DNA from: an uncultured Flavobacteriaceae bacterium
GTDB taxonomy: Bacteria > Bacteroidota > Bacteroidia > Flavobacteriales > Flavobacteriaceae
Assembly: GCA_947500385.1 (NCBI GenBank)
Contig: CANMSA010000002.1
Span: 124,001-188,000 of the forward strand
Direction of reading: 5' to 3'
DNA: 64,000 bases
The notes under the pieces were generated by a model. That model was not told where the DNA came from. It searched no databases and saw only the letters and a list, made by a program, of their open reading frames with translations. How positions within the stretch are numbered: the stretch's first letter is position 1; every line of letters begins with the position of its first letter. Shown in pieces: positions 28,300 to 37,844 of the stretch. The translations under genes were made by a program, and so were the position numbers.

Positions 28300-31200
28300 A
28301 TGGGGCGAAAAAGATTATACGAAAGTAATGTAAGTGCTTTTAAAATAGGCAAAAAAAGGAAATTAAAGCGCCGCTCCGTCTTGATGTTGGGAGTGTTGGT
28401 TTCGTTTTTTTTCTTACAAAAACTACAAGGGCAAGATTGTTCGGTAAACGCAGGGATACCCGAAACTATCTGCCAAAACAACCTTAACTATACGTTATCG
28501 GGCTCCGTAACCGGGCAAGTGCAAGGAGACCCACTTTGGTCACAAGTTGCCGGCCCACCGGTTCTCTTACAAGATCCTTCCGATTTGAACAGTGCTATTT
28601 TTGGAATGCAAGGGGGCAATAGTTACACCTTTAGACTAAGCGCTAACTGTTTCGATGGTAGTACCCAGTTTCAAGATATCGAACTTACGGTGGCACCCAT
28701 TACGATTGCAGAAACCAGTAACGATTTGTTTTCCTGCCCGGATAGATCAGGAACTATAGAAGTATATGGGAATCCTCCGGAAAACTCTGGAGAAGTAGGT
28801 ACTTGGACTTTTGAGGGCAATAACAATGCAGGAGTGATCATCCACGAACCCAATTCACCCACTACTACTATTAGTTTATTGGAAGTATATGCCGGTACGA
28901 CCACCTTACGATGGACCATTCGTGGTCCTTCGGATGCATTAGGGCAGTACTGCGAATCGTATTCTGAAATGCTTGTCACCAACTATGGGGGTAGGGCTAT
29001 TGTCAATGCGGGTCCCGACCAAAGTTTGAATAATTGCTATTCAGTTTCCCAGAGTACCGGACTAAATGCGTATTTCGGGGGGAGCAATATTAATGGGCAA
29101 CAAGGCACCTGGTCATTGGTAACCGGGCCGAGCACCCCCGTTTTTGAAGATGCAAATAGTAATACGACCCAGGTTTCTAATTTGATAGAAGGCACGTACG
29201 TATTACTATGGACGGTAGATGGCCCCTGTGTTACCGGTTCCGATACAATGACCATCACCGTTGACGAGGCTTCACAAGACGTAACAAGTGCTACCACCGA
29301 ACATCAAAGTCTTCGTTTTTGCGATAGTTCGTTTACGACCACTACCCTGTTAGGGGCACTTCCAATATATACCGGTGAAACCGTACAATGGTTGCAAGTC
29401 GAAGGTCCCGGAGTTACCACCGCCGGGGCTCCTGCTTCTATCAGCAACCCAACTAACAGTGCCACCCAGGTTTCCAATCTCGATGGTGAAAGCACCTATG
29501 TTTTCTCGTATACAATTGCCAATAATGCAACCGGTTGTTCAGATACCAGTACTGTAACGATTGCCTACTCGATAGAACCTATCGCAATTGAGGTAAATGA
29601 TGGAAATGACATTGTTCCACCATGTGGGGAAACCAAAGTATCCATTCCGTTTACCACTTCCGGGGATGCCGCAACTTCTTACAGTATCGTCAGCGGACCT
29701 CCAGGTTCCAGAATGGTAGATTCAGATGATTTCGAGGCGATTGCAAGTACTCCCTTGTCACTCGATTTTGATGTTGAAGGAACGTATACCATACTCTTTC
29801 GAAGAAAGGTAAATGGATCCCTACAGCAAGGCTGTCAGGAAGCGACTGCTTCGGTAAACGTGCATATTTCATCTATTCCAACACCTGCAAATGCCGGTAC
29901 CGGTCAAAACCTCCCTTGCAACCTTACCCAAACATCCTTAACGGGAAATGTCATTTCTTCAGGGACCTCGCTGTGGTCCCAAATAAGCGGTCCGAGTACA
30001 GCGAACATTACGGATCCTTATGCCCGAACAACACAAATAAGCGACTTAGAATCAGGAACCTATACCTTTCGATATAGCGTATCGGGCGGACAACAATGTA
30101 CCCCTGCCCAATCAGACGTGCAAATCATCGTCTCCTCCTCGGCGATTGTCGATAGCGATGCCGGAACCGATCAAACCATCTGTTTTGGCTCCCAGGTACA
30201 ATTGAATGCAAACACGCCATCGGTATCTACCCTTGAAGGTATCTGGAGTGTGAACAGTGCTCCAATTGGTACAAATTTATCTTTTGGCGACGTCAACGAC
30301 CCGAACACCATTGTATCTGGTTTTAACGACCCAAGTGAGACCTATATATTAAAGTGGACCATACGAGATCCGAACAACCCTAATTGCCCAGCCCCTAGGG
30401 AAGATACCGTAGTAATTCGTACCAATTCAACCGAGGGCCCCTCTTTTGCCAATGCGGGGCCAGACCAATGCCTGCCGGCAGGAACCACCTCCGTTGCCCT
30501 TATGGCAAATGCACCAGCGGCAGATGAAACAGGCGCATGGTCGGTAACTCCTAGCGTGGGTTTTTCATTTGCCGACCATACCCAATTCAATACTATGGGG
30601 ACGATCTCGAGCCCAGGCACCTATGTACTCACTTGGACGCTCGACAAATGTCAAACCAGTTCGGATGAGGTGGAAATTACGGTTCTTGACGGCATAGATG
30701 CTGACGCTGGCCCCGATCGCTCAAGCTGCTCCGACCAATTGACCATGGCAGCAAGTACCACTAGCGGATTAGGGGAATGGACATTGGTTTCGGGCCTTGG
30801 CGGGGTGACCATCGATGATATAAATAGCCCCACTGCAACTTTTACATTTACCTATTCGGGAGAATATGTTTATCAATGGACCGTGCGTAAAGGGAGTTGT
30901 TCGGAAACCTCGGATACGGTTCAGGTAAATATAGGGGTTCCCCCTACCGTGGCAAGTACCGGCGCAAATCAAACTATTTGTAATAGCAATTCGCTGGTAC
31001 TCAATGGGAATGCATACGATACCAATGTAGAAACCGGTTATTGGACCCTGCTTAGCGGAGCTCCGAATACCCCTACTATTGCAAATGTCAATGACCCGAT
31101 TTCCGGGGTGACCAATCTCGTTTCGGGTATTTATACGTTTCGATGGACGATTACCGGAGTCGATTTTTGTGCCCCCTCCTTCTCCGATAGTACCTACGAG

Positions 31201-34041
31201 GTTTTTGTGGTGGCCGACGCCGGCGTAGACCAGCAATTATGTGAATCTGAGAACACCATATTACAAGCGACCCAGGGTTCTACGGGAACTTGGCTTCAGA
31301 TTGATGGACCCGGAGTGAATGGAAACCCGGGAATACCCGCGACTATTTTACAAAATCCGGTAAATGGTCCGCGTGCCGAGGTAACGCTTACCACCGGTTC
31401 GGAGTACGTGTTCGAGTTTACCACTGATTATACAACTTGTGCATCAACCAGCGATCAGGTGGTAATTTCAACAAGTAATTCGTCTAGTGCAAGTCCCGAT
31501 GCCGGAGAAAATCAAGTGATTTGTAATGCCGCAGGGAATACCTCGGTAACCCTAGACGGCAATGACCCTATTATCGCTGGTTTTGATACCACTATCCCCG
31601 GGAACGAAGCTTATTGGCGGTTTGCCAGTGAACCCGAAGGGAGTATTGCCACTATCACCGACCCTACCATACATAACACGACGCTTACGAATCTTGTTAC
31701 TCCGGGAATCTATATTTTGGAATGGAACTTTTCCGCCCAAAATTGTACCGATGAGGCCGACGTAGTTCGAATAGAGGTTTTTGAACCCTACGATGCTATT
31801 GCAGGACCAGATCAGCCGAATGCCTGCCCGGCCTCCGTAAATCTAAATGCTGTTGCGCCACCCTTGGGAATTGGAGAATGGCGTCTTGTTACGGATCCTT
31901 CGGGTGGGGCCATTGTAATAGAAAGCCCCAATTCCCCTACTTCAAGTCTATCAAATGTGACTGCGTTGGGAACCTATGTCTTTGAATGGACCGTCACCAA
32001 CGGAGCCTTTACCTCGGGAAGTTGTGCAAATGCTACGGACCGTGTTGCCATTACGTTCACCGGGGAAGCGCCCGATATGCCAGAAGCTGGGTTGGATCAA
32101 GCATTGTGCAGTCTAGATCAAACAAGCTTGGATGCTATGCCTTTGTCGGTGGGAACCGGAACCTGGTCGCAAATCTCGGGCCCTGGAATAACAGTGCCAG
32201 GTGCGTTGGCGACGATTGCTACGATAGATGACCCTAAAACGCGGATTACCAATTTAGAGGCGGGTACCTATGAGTTTGTTTGGACGAGTAGTAATGGAGG
32301 ATGTTCGTTTTCCGACGCCGTGACCATCATGGTTTTTGACCAGGCAAATTCGGTGGAAGCCGGCGCCGATCAGACATTGGGGGAGTTCGATATTGTGCAG
32401 TTGAACGCAGCACCTACCATGATTGGAGAAGGAAGTTGGAGCCAAGTTTCGGGGCCCACACCTGCAAATTTTATCGCTGCAAATGACCCGACCACCCCGG
32501 TTTTGGGAACCGCGGTTGGCGTATACGTGTTTGAATGGACTATTACCAACGGAACCTGCAACCCTATATCGGACCGTGTTACCATAACATTCGAGGGGAA
32601 TGCCGACTTAGAACTTACGAAAGAAGTAACTCCCGAGCAAGCACAGGCAGGAGATACGGTACGGTTTACCATCTCGGTCTACAATAATGAAACGAATGGT
32701 TCTGCAGATGCTACAGGAGTTTCAATTGTTGACATGGTGCCGTCCGGATACCTGGTTTTACCAGAAAGTATCAGTGCGAATGGAATGCATAATCAAGACG
32801 AATCCATTATTTGGTCGAACCTCGAAATTGCCAATGGCGCCACCTTTGAACTTAGTTTTGAAGCAATCGTTAACGTAGGGGGAATCTATACGAATTCTGC
32901 TGCTGTAGTTGCCTCTGACCAAGAAGATAGGGACTCCGATCCCGGGAATGATCTTATTGGGGAAGATGACCAAGATACTGCCAGTGTGTTAACGGCTGAC
33001 TTGAGTTTGGAAAAAACGGCCAGTAGCTCCGAAGCCGTTGCAGCGGATACGGTTACATTTATTCTTACGGTCACCAATGATGGAGATGAGATTGCCACCG
33101 GGGTAGGGGTGCAAGACATGCTTCCCATTGGTTTTGCCACTGTAACCAACATTAGCGACCTAGGGGTACTCACAGAAAGTGATAGGGTCGTGTGGACGGG
33201 GTTGACAGTACTACCGGGCGAATCGATCGAACTGAGTTTCGATGCGATAGTACAGGCCTATACAGGGGGCGAGAACGAATATTTGAATAGAGCGGAGATT
33301 ATTGCAAGTGACCTTTTAGACCCCGATAGTACGCCCAACAATGGTACGGAAGCATTAAATGAGGACGATGAAGCACGCTTTGAAGTTCGTTTTCCATCTA
33401 CCGACCTAGGCCTAACCAAAAGTGTGGACAACGCGAACCCCGGAATCGGGGAAGCGGTGGTGTTTTCCATTACCGTTTCAAATTTGGGTGATACAGATGC
33501 AAGTACCATAGGTATTGAGGAACTACTTCCCTCGGGATACCGCTTTGTAAATGCCCAATCGACGGAAGGTAGTTATGATGGGGTTTCAAATTTCTGGAGT
33601 ATCCCGTTACTAGAGGCCGGCAAGAATGCTACCTTAGAACTTACCGTTGAAGTATTGAAGACGGGAACCTATCTCAATGAGGTGCAATTGGTTTATTTGG
33701 ATCAAATTGATTTAAACGACACCAACAATAGCGCAACGGCAAACCTCGTTCCCCGATGTTTGCTGGTGTATAACAAGTTTTCTCCGAACGGGGACGGTAT
33801 CAACGATTTCTTTAAAATTGATTGTCTCTCGGATTATCCCAATAGTGTGCTTACCATTTTTGACCGTTGGGGGAAAAAACTGTATGAGGCGAAAGACTAC
33901 CAGAATAATTGGCAGGGAATTTCTGAAGTAAATGCGACCGTAAATGCGGGGGAAAGGCTTCCCGAAGGTACCTATTATTATTCCCTTGATTTGGGAGATG
34001 GTTCCAAGCCCATTGTAGATTGGCTTTACTTAAAACATTAA
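28300..34041 (+). CDS. Giant T9SS-secreted adhesin-like protein: PKD-like repeats, DUF11 repeats, CHU_C gliding-motility C-terminal domain
   Basis: Many DAGxDQ...L..GxYxFxWT repeats; DUF11-like DLxLxKxVxxxxxxxGDxVxFxIxVxN; C-terminal KFSPNGDGINDFFKI...IFDRWGKKLYE. Confidence 0.93.
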   Translation: MGRKRLYESNVSAFKIGKKRKLKRRSVLMLGVLVSFFFLQKLQGQDCSVNAGIPETICQNNLNYTLSGSVTGQVQGDPLWSQVAGPPVLLQDPSDLNSAIFGMQGGNSYTFRLSANCFDGSTQFQDIELTVAPITIAETSNDLFSCPDRSGTIEVYGNPPENSGEVGTWTFEGNNNAGVIIHEPNSPTTTISLLEVYAGTTTLRWTIRGPSDALGQYCESYSEMLVTNYGGRAIVNAGPDQSLNNCYSVSQSTGLNAYFGGSNINGQQGTWSLVTGPSTPVFEDANSNTTQVSNLIEGTYVLLWTVDGPCVTGSDTMTITVDEASQDVTSATTEHQSLRFCDSSFTTTTLLGALPIYTGETVQWLQVEGPGVTTAGAPASISNPTNSATQVSNLDGESTYVFSYTIANNATGCSDTSTVTIAYSIEPIAIEVNDGNDIVPPCGETKVSIPFTTSGDAATSYSIVSGPPGSRMVDSDDFEAIASTPLSLDFDVEGTYTILFRRKVNGSLQQGCQEATASVNVHISSIPTPANAGTGQNLPCNLTQTSLTGNVISSGTSLWSQISGPSTANITDPYARTTQISDLESGTYTFRYSVSGGQQCTPAQSDVQIIVSSSAIVDSDAGTDQTICFGSQVQLNANTPSVSTLEGIWSVNSAPIGTNLSFGDVNDPNTIVSGFNDPSETYILKWTIRDPNNPNCPAPREDTVVIRTNSTEGPSFANAGPDQCLPAGTTSVALMANAPAADETGAWSVTPSVGFSFADHTQFNTMGTISSPGTYVLTWTLDKCQTSSDEVEITVLDGIDADAGPDRSSCSDQLTMAASTTSGLGEWTLVSGLGGVTIDDINSPTATFTFTYSGEYVYQWTVRKGSCSETSDTVQVNIGVPPTVASTGANQTICNSNSLVLNGNAYDTNVETGYWTLLSGAPNTPTIANVNDPISGVTNLVSGIYTFRWTITGVDFCAPSFSDSTYEVFVVADAGVDQQLCESENTILQATQGSTGTWLQIDGPGVNGNPGIPATILQNPVNGPRAEVTLTTGSEYVFEFTTDYTTCASTSDQVVISTSNSSSASPDAGENQVICNAAGNTSVTLDGNDPIIAGFDTTIPGNEAYWRFASEPEGSIATITDPTIHNTTLTNLVTPGIYILEWNFSAQNCTDEADVVRIEVFEPYDAIAGPDQPNACPASVNLNAVAPPLGIGEWRLVTDPSGGAIVIESPNSPTSSLSNVTALGTYVFEWTVTNGAFTSGSCANATDRVAITFTGEAPDMPEAGLDQALCSLDQTSLDAMPLSVGTGTWSQISGPGITVPGALATIATIDDPKTRITNLEAGTYEFVWTSSNGGCSFSDAVTIMVFDQANSVEAGADQTLGEFDIVQLNAAPTMIGEGSWSQVSGPTPANFIAANDPTTPVLGTAVGVYVFEWTITNGTCNPISDRVTITFEGNADLELTKEVTPEQAQAGDTVRFTISVYNNETNGSADATGVSIVDMVPSGYLVLPESISANGMHNQDESIIWSNLEIANGATFELSFEAIVNVGGIYTNSAAVVASDQEDRDSDPGNDLIGEDDQDTASVLTADLSLEKTASSSEAVAADTVTFILTVTNDGDEIATGVGVQDMLPIGFATVTNISDLGVLTESDRVVWTGLTVLPGESIELSFDAIVQAYTGGENEYLNRAEIIASDLLDPDSTPNNGTEALNEDDEARFEVRFPSTDLGLTKSVDNANPGIGEAVVFSITVSNLGDTDASTIGIEELLPSGYRFVNAQSTEGSYDGVSNFWSIPLLEAGKNATLELTVEVLKTGTYLNEVQLVYLDQIDLNDTNNSATANLVPRCLLVYNKFSPNGDGINDFFKIDCLSDYPNSVLTIFDRWGKKLYEAKDYQNNWQGISEVNATVNAGERLPEGTYYYSLDLGDGSKPIVDWLYLKH

Positions 34042-34075
34042 AAAAGTGGATTCCTGAAAGCCCAAACCAACTCTT

Positions 34076-34996
34076 ATGAAAAATTTTTTTCTATCAATAC
34101 TGCTAGTGCTAGTCCTGCTTAACATCTTCGTGCTTACCGCGCAGCAAGAACCACATTTCGCTCAATACACCTATAATACGATGACCGTAAACCCTGCCTA
34201 TGCCGGGTCAAAAGAATACTTATCGGCAATTGGGATGCATCGTTCGCAATGGGTAGGGGTAAACGGCGCTCCGACCACCCAATTTGTTAGCCTGCATGGG
34301 CCTACAGAAAGCACCGTGGGCTGGGGTATCGGGATTTCCAATGAAGCTTTGGGGCCTGTGAACAATTTGGTATTCGATGCTAATTTTTCGCATACGGTTC
34401 CGTTACATCATAAAAACAAGAAACTCTCTTTCGGGTTAAGGGCCGGGGCGCGTGTGTTCGATGTGGATTTTTCCAAAGGGCTTGCAGAGAACGAGGACAT
34501 TGCTTTTCAAACGAATATTCAAAATAAGTTTTTGGGTAGTATCGGTGCCGGAGTCTATTATAGATCCGAAAAGACCTATGTGGGTTTATCGGTACCCAAT
34601 TTCTTTACCCAAGAATACTATGATCCGTTAGAACAAGAGATAGATGTGGCGCGCTTGCATTTCTTTTTGATCGCAGGGACGGTTTTTGAATGGAACAAAG
34701 AGGTGCTGCTGAAACCTTCAATTTTCTCAAAATGGGAAACGAATAATGATTGGGTGGCCGATATTGCGCTAAGCGCCTTGTTCAAAGAAACGTTGAATGT
34801 AGGCCTCGCCTATCGTCTTGGCGACTCGATTGCCGCATTGCTAGGGGTACAGATAGTCCCTAGCATTCATATAGGATATTCGTATAACCTAAACAACAAA
34901 GAGTTGAAAGGCTATAATTTCGGCACGCACGAAATCTTGATTCGGTATGACTTTAAGAACGGAAAAACACGCTTTAATGCCCCTCGTTTTTTTTAA
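34076..34996 (+). CDS. PorP/SprF family type IX secretion system membrane protein
   Basis: QQEPHFAQYTYNTMTVNPAYAGSKEYLSAIGMHRSQWVGVNGAP. Confidence 0.95.
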   Translation: MKNFFLSILLVLVLLNIFVLTAQQEPHFAQYTYNTMTVNPAYAGSKEYLSAIGMHRSQWVGVNGAPTTQFVSLHGPTESTVGWGIGISNEALGPVNNLVFDANFSHTVPLHHKNKKLSFGLRAGARVFDVDFSKGLAENEDIAFQTNIQNKFLGSIGAGVYYRSEKTYVGLSVPNFFTQEYYDPLEQEIDVARLHFFLIAGTVFEWNKEVLLKPSIFSKWETNNDWVADIALSALFKETLNVGLAYRLGDSIAALLGVQIVPSIHIGYSYNLNNKELKGYNFGTHEILIRYDFKNGKTRFNAPRFF

Positions 34997-35013
34997 AACG
35001 CACAGGGGTGGTA

Positions 35014-35144
35014 TAAAAAAACCCCGGCTGGGGAGCCGAGGTGATTTTTTAAAGTAGGTTTGTTACATGCGCATTTAATTTTTTAAAAGCTGTTTCGGTT
35101 AAGTTCAAGCGATTTGTTTTGGGAAAAAAGGCTAACGCTTTATA
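35014..35144 (-). ncRNA. Candidate sRNA module E
   Basis: Minus box TATATTTA (35151-35158), CATGTAACAAACCTACTT (35052-35069), minus terminator CCTCGGCT-CCCC-AGCCGGGG-TTTTTTT. Confidence 0.55.
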
Positions 35145-35186
35145 ACACTGTAAATATATTTCCGATTTTCCGATAGGGATACACTA

Positions 35187-35217
35187 TTGTTGTGAACAGG
35201 CCCTTTTTTGTTGTGAA
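35187..35217 (-). promoter_or_regulatory. 21-bp-spaced direct repeats upstream of candidate sRNA E
   Basis: Two exact copies of ttgttgtgaa at 35187 and 35208. Confidence 0.7.
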
Positions 35218-35368
35218 AAATACAAGAGGTTCAAAATAATCGATAAATGGTAGTCTTTAAAGGCGTAGCTTTTGAAGGAACTCCCGGCTAGAAATCAAGA
35301 GAGCGACGGTCATCTTGTTGATTTTGAACAATGACATCGATACATCTTACACAGAACAATGCTCTCAA

Positions 35369-36580
35369 TCAATATTGATCTAAGTTTTCAGGATACAGGA
35401 AGTTATTATACGGGAAACGGGTCACATGTATATCACGTACCTCTGAATAAACCCGCTTTCTAAAATCGTCAAGATTCTCTTTGTTCAAGGCAGAAATAAA
35501 CAAAGCATTGTCGCCGACACGTTGCATCCATGTTCGTTTCCAGTCTTCTAGCGTAAAGTGTATTGCTGTTTTTTCGGTGATAAGGTCGTCCTCGGCAATG
35601 GTTTCCGGAAGGTATTGATCTATTTTATTAAAGACCATGATCGTATTCTTATCAGCGCTATCTATTTCATCCAGAATTTTGTTCACCGAATCAATATGTT
35701 CTTCGAATTGTTCATGTGAAATATCTACCACATGTAACAATAAATCGGCTTCACGTACCTCGTCCAAGGTACTTTTAAAACTTTCTACCAACTGTGTGGG
35801 AAGTTTTCGTATAAAACCTACGGTGTCGCTCAACAAGAACGGCAGGTTCCCGATCACGACTTTTCGAACGGTAGTATCTAAGGTGGCGAATAATTTATTC
35901 TCGGCAAAGACATCACTTTTGCTCACTACATTCATTAAAGTAGACTTACCAACGTTCGTATACCCTACTAGGGCCACCCGGACCAAAGCGCCGCGATTGC
36001 CGCGCTGGGTCTCCATTTGCCGGTCTATTTTCAATAACTTCTTTTTCAGCAGGGTAATGCGGTCGCGCACAATACGCCGATCCGTTTCAATTTCGGTCTC
36101 CCCTGGGCCACGCATTCCAATACCCCCTTTTTGACGTTCCAAATGCGTCCACAAACCGGTTAGCCGTGGCAATAGATACTCGTACTGTGCCAACTCTACT
36201 TGGGTTCTTGAGTAACTGGTCTGCGCCCGTTGGGCAAAAATATCAAGAATCAGACCGGTGCGATCCAAAATTTTACAGCGCAACTGTTTTTCAATGTTTC
36301 GTTGCTGGGCAGGACTCAGTTCATCATCAAAAATTACAGAACCAATTTCGTTTTCTTCAACATATGCCTCTATTTCTTGCATCTTACCACTACCGATCAT
36401 GGTCTTGGGATTCGGAACGTTCACGCGTTGAACAAAACGCTTGCATACCTCTCCGCCGGCGGTAAAGGTTAAAAAGGCAAGTTCATCTAAATACTCGGTC
36501 ACTTTTTGCTCGTTCTGCTGCTGGTTGATGACCCCGATCAGGACCGTCTTTTCATATTTTGTCGTTTTCTTTTCTAGCAT
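35369..36580 (-). CDS. hflX: GTPase HflX
   Basis: GPGETEIETDRRIVRDRI; GYTNVGKSTLMN; DTVGFIRKLPTQLVESFKSTLDEV. Confidence 0.97.
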   Translation of the reverse strand: MLEKKTTKYEKTVLIGVINQQQNEQKVTEYLDELAFLTFTAGGEVCKRFVQRVNVPNPKTMIGSGKMQEIEAYVEENEIGSVIFDDELSPAQQRNIEKQLRCKILDRTGLILDIFAQRAQTSYSRTQVELAQYEYLLPRLTGLWTHLERQKGGIGMRGPGETEIETDRRIVRDRITLLKKKLLKIDRQMETQRGNRGALVRVALVGYTNVGKSTLMNVVSKSDVFAENKLFATLDTTVRKVVIGNLPFLLSDTVGFIRKLPTQLVESFKSTLDEVREADLLLHVVDISHEQFEEHIDSVNKILDEIDSADKNTIMVFNKIDQYLPETIAEDDLITEKTAIHFTLEDWKRTWMQRVGDNALFISALNKENLDDFRKRVYSEVRDIHVTRFPYNNFLYPENLDQY

Positions 36581-36830
36581 ATGGGAATTTAGAGTACAAA
36601 TCTAATCAATGAATTTGTTCCTATGTTTTTCTTTTGCTTGCGAATTTCGTGTTTTGCCTCTTAATTTGAGTTCTTTTTGAGATTGTAAGGATAGAAAGGT
36701 CGAAAAAGGTTTTTTGAGAATACTAGCTGGGCTCTTTTAACGTTCATTCTCCGTATTCAATTAAAAAGGCAGGGTTGCGCATTACTTCCCATGCTATTTT
36801 TGTAAATTTAACTCCCCAACGAAAAACATC

Positions 36831-37805
36831 ATGTCTTTATCTTTTGTAAAGAAAAACCCGAAAGGGAATCTTCATAGCATTGCTTTCTACAATCTTGAAA
36901 ACCTTTTCGACACGATCGATGATCCAGATACTATGGACGACGAGTTTACACCTGAAGGTGAAAAAAAGTGGTCTATGAAGCGCTATAAGCGTAAGTTATA
37001 TAAGTTGGCTAAGACCATTTCGGAAATCGGCGCAGTGACTACTGAGAATGTTCCTGTCTTGGTGGGTGTGGCCGAAGTCGAGAACGAACATGTAATGCAA
37101 GATTTAATCGATGCAGAACCCTTACGAGGAATCGATTATGGGTTTGTACATTATGACTCCCCTGATGAACGGGGAATCGATGCGGCGTTGATTTATCATA
37201 AGAAGTATTTTGAAGTACTACATTCAGAACCCATTACGTTGTATGTCAACAATCCCGATGGTCGTCGAGACACTACCCGCGATATTTTATATGTGCTTGG
37301 AAAACTCAACGGCGAAACGGTCAACATCTTCGTAAATCACTGGCCTTCGAGAAGAGATGGGGAAATGGAAACCGATTACAAGCGTATCAAGGCGGCCGAA
37401 ACCCTTAAAAGTTTTATCGAAAAGATTGAAGTTGAAACCCCCAATGCCAATTATATCATCATGGGAGATTTTAACGACAACCCGGATTCCAAAAGTATTC
37501 AAACGTTGTTAGAAATGAATACCTTATATAACCCTTCTGAAAAATTAATGTCCAAATACCGTGGTACGGCAAACTATCGAAAAAATTGGAGCATGTTCGA
37601 TCAGATTATTTTTTCACATAATTTTCTGAACTATGAGAAGGGTACCCATAGCTTTGCCCACGCCAATATATTTGATGAGGCCTTTTTAACCGAGTTCAAG
37701 GGCAAGTATCAAGGAACCCCATATCGAACCTATGCAGGGCGAAAATACATCGGAGGTTATAGTGACCACTTCCCGGTCTATATCCAATTGAAGTTCAATG
37801 TTTAA
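36831..37805 (+). CDS. Endonuclease/exonuclease/phosphatase family protein
   Basis: IAFYNLENLFDTIDDP; VNHWPSRRDG; IIMGDFNDNPDSKSI; GGYSDHFPVYI. Confidence 0.94.
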   Translation: MSLSFVKKNPKGNLHSIAFYNLENLFDTIDDPDTMDDEFTPEGEKKWSMKRYKRKLYKLAKTISEIGAVTTENVPVLVGVAEVENEHVMQDLIDAEPLRGIDYGFVHYDSPDERGIDAALIYHKKYFEVLHSEPITLYVNNPDGRRDTTRDILYVLGKLNGETVNIFVNHWPSRRDGEMETDYKRIKAAETLKSFIEKIEVETPNANYIIMGDFNDNPDSKSIQTLLEMNTLYNPSEKLMSKYRGTANYRKNWSMFDQIIFSHNFLNYEKGTHSFAHANIFDEAFLTEFKGKYQGTPYRTYAGRKYIGGYSDHFPVYIQLKFNV

Positions 37806-37844
37806 AGAGTGTATTCAACTTGAACGAAAGGTTATCGGTACGCC

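Noticed and set aside
30342-33509. Many minus-strand ORFs (60-155 aa) inside the adhesin gene
   Set aside because: Antisense to a clearly coding repeat-rich gene; no independent support.
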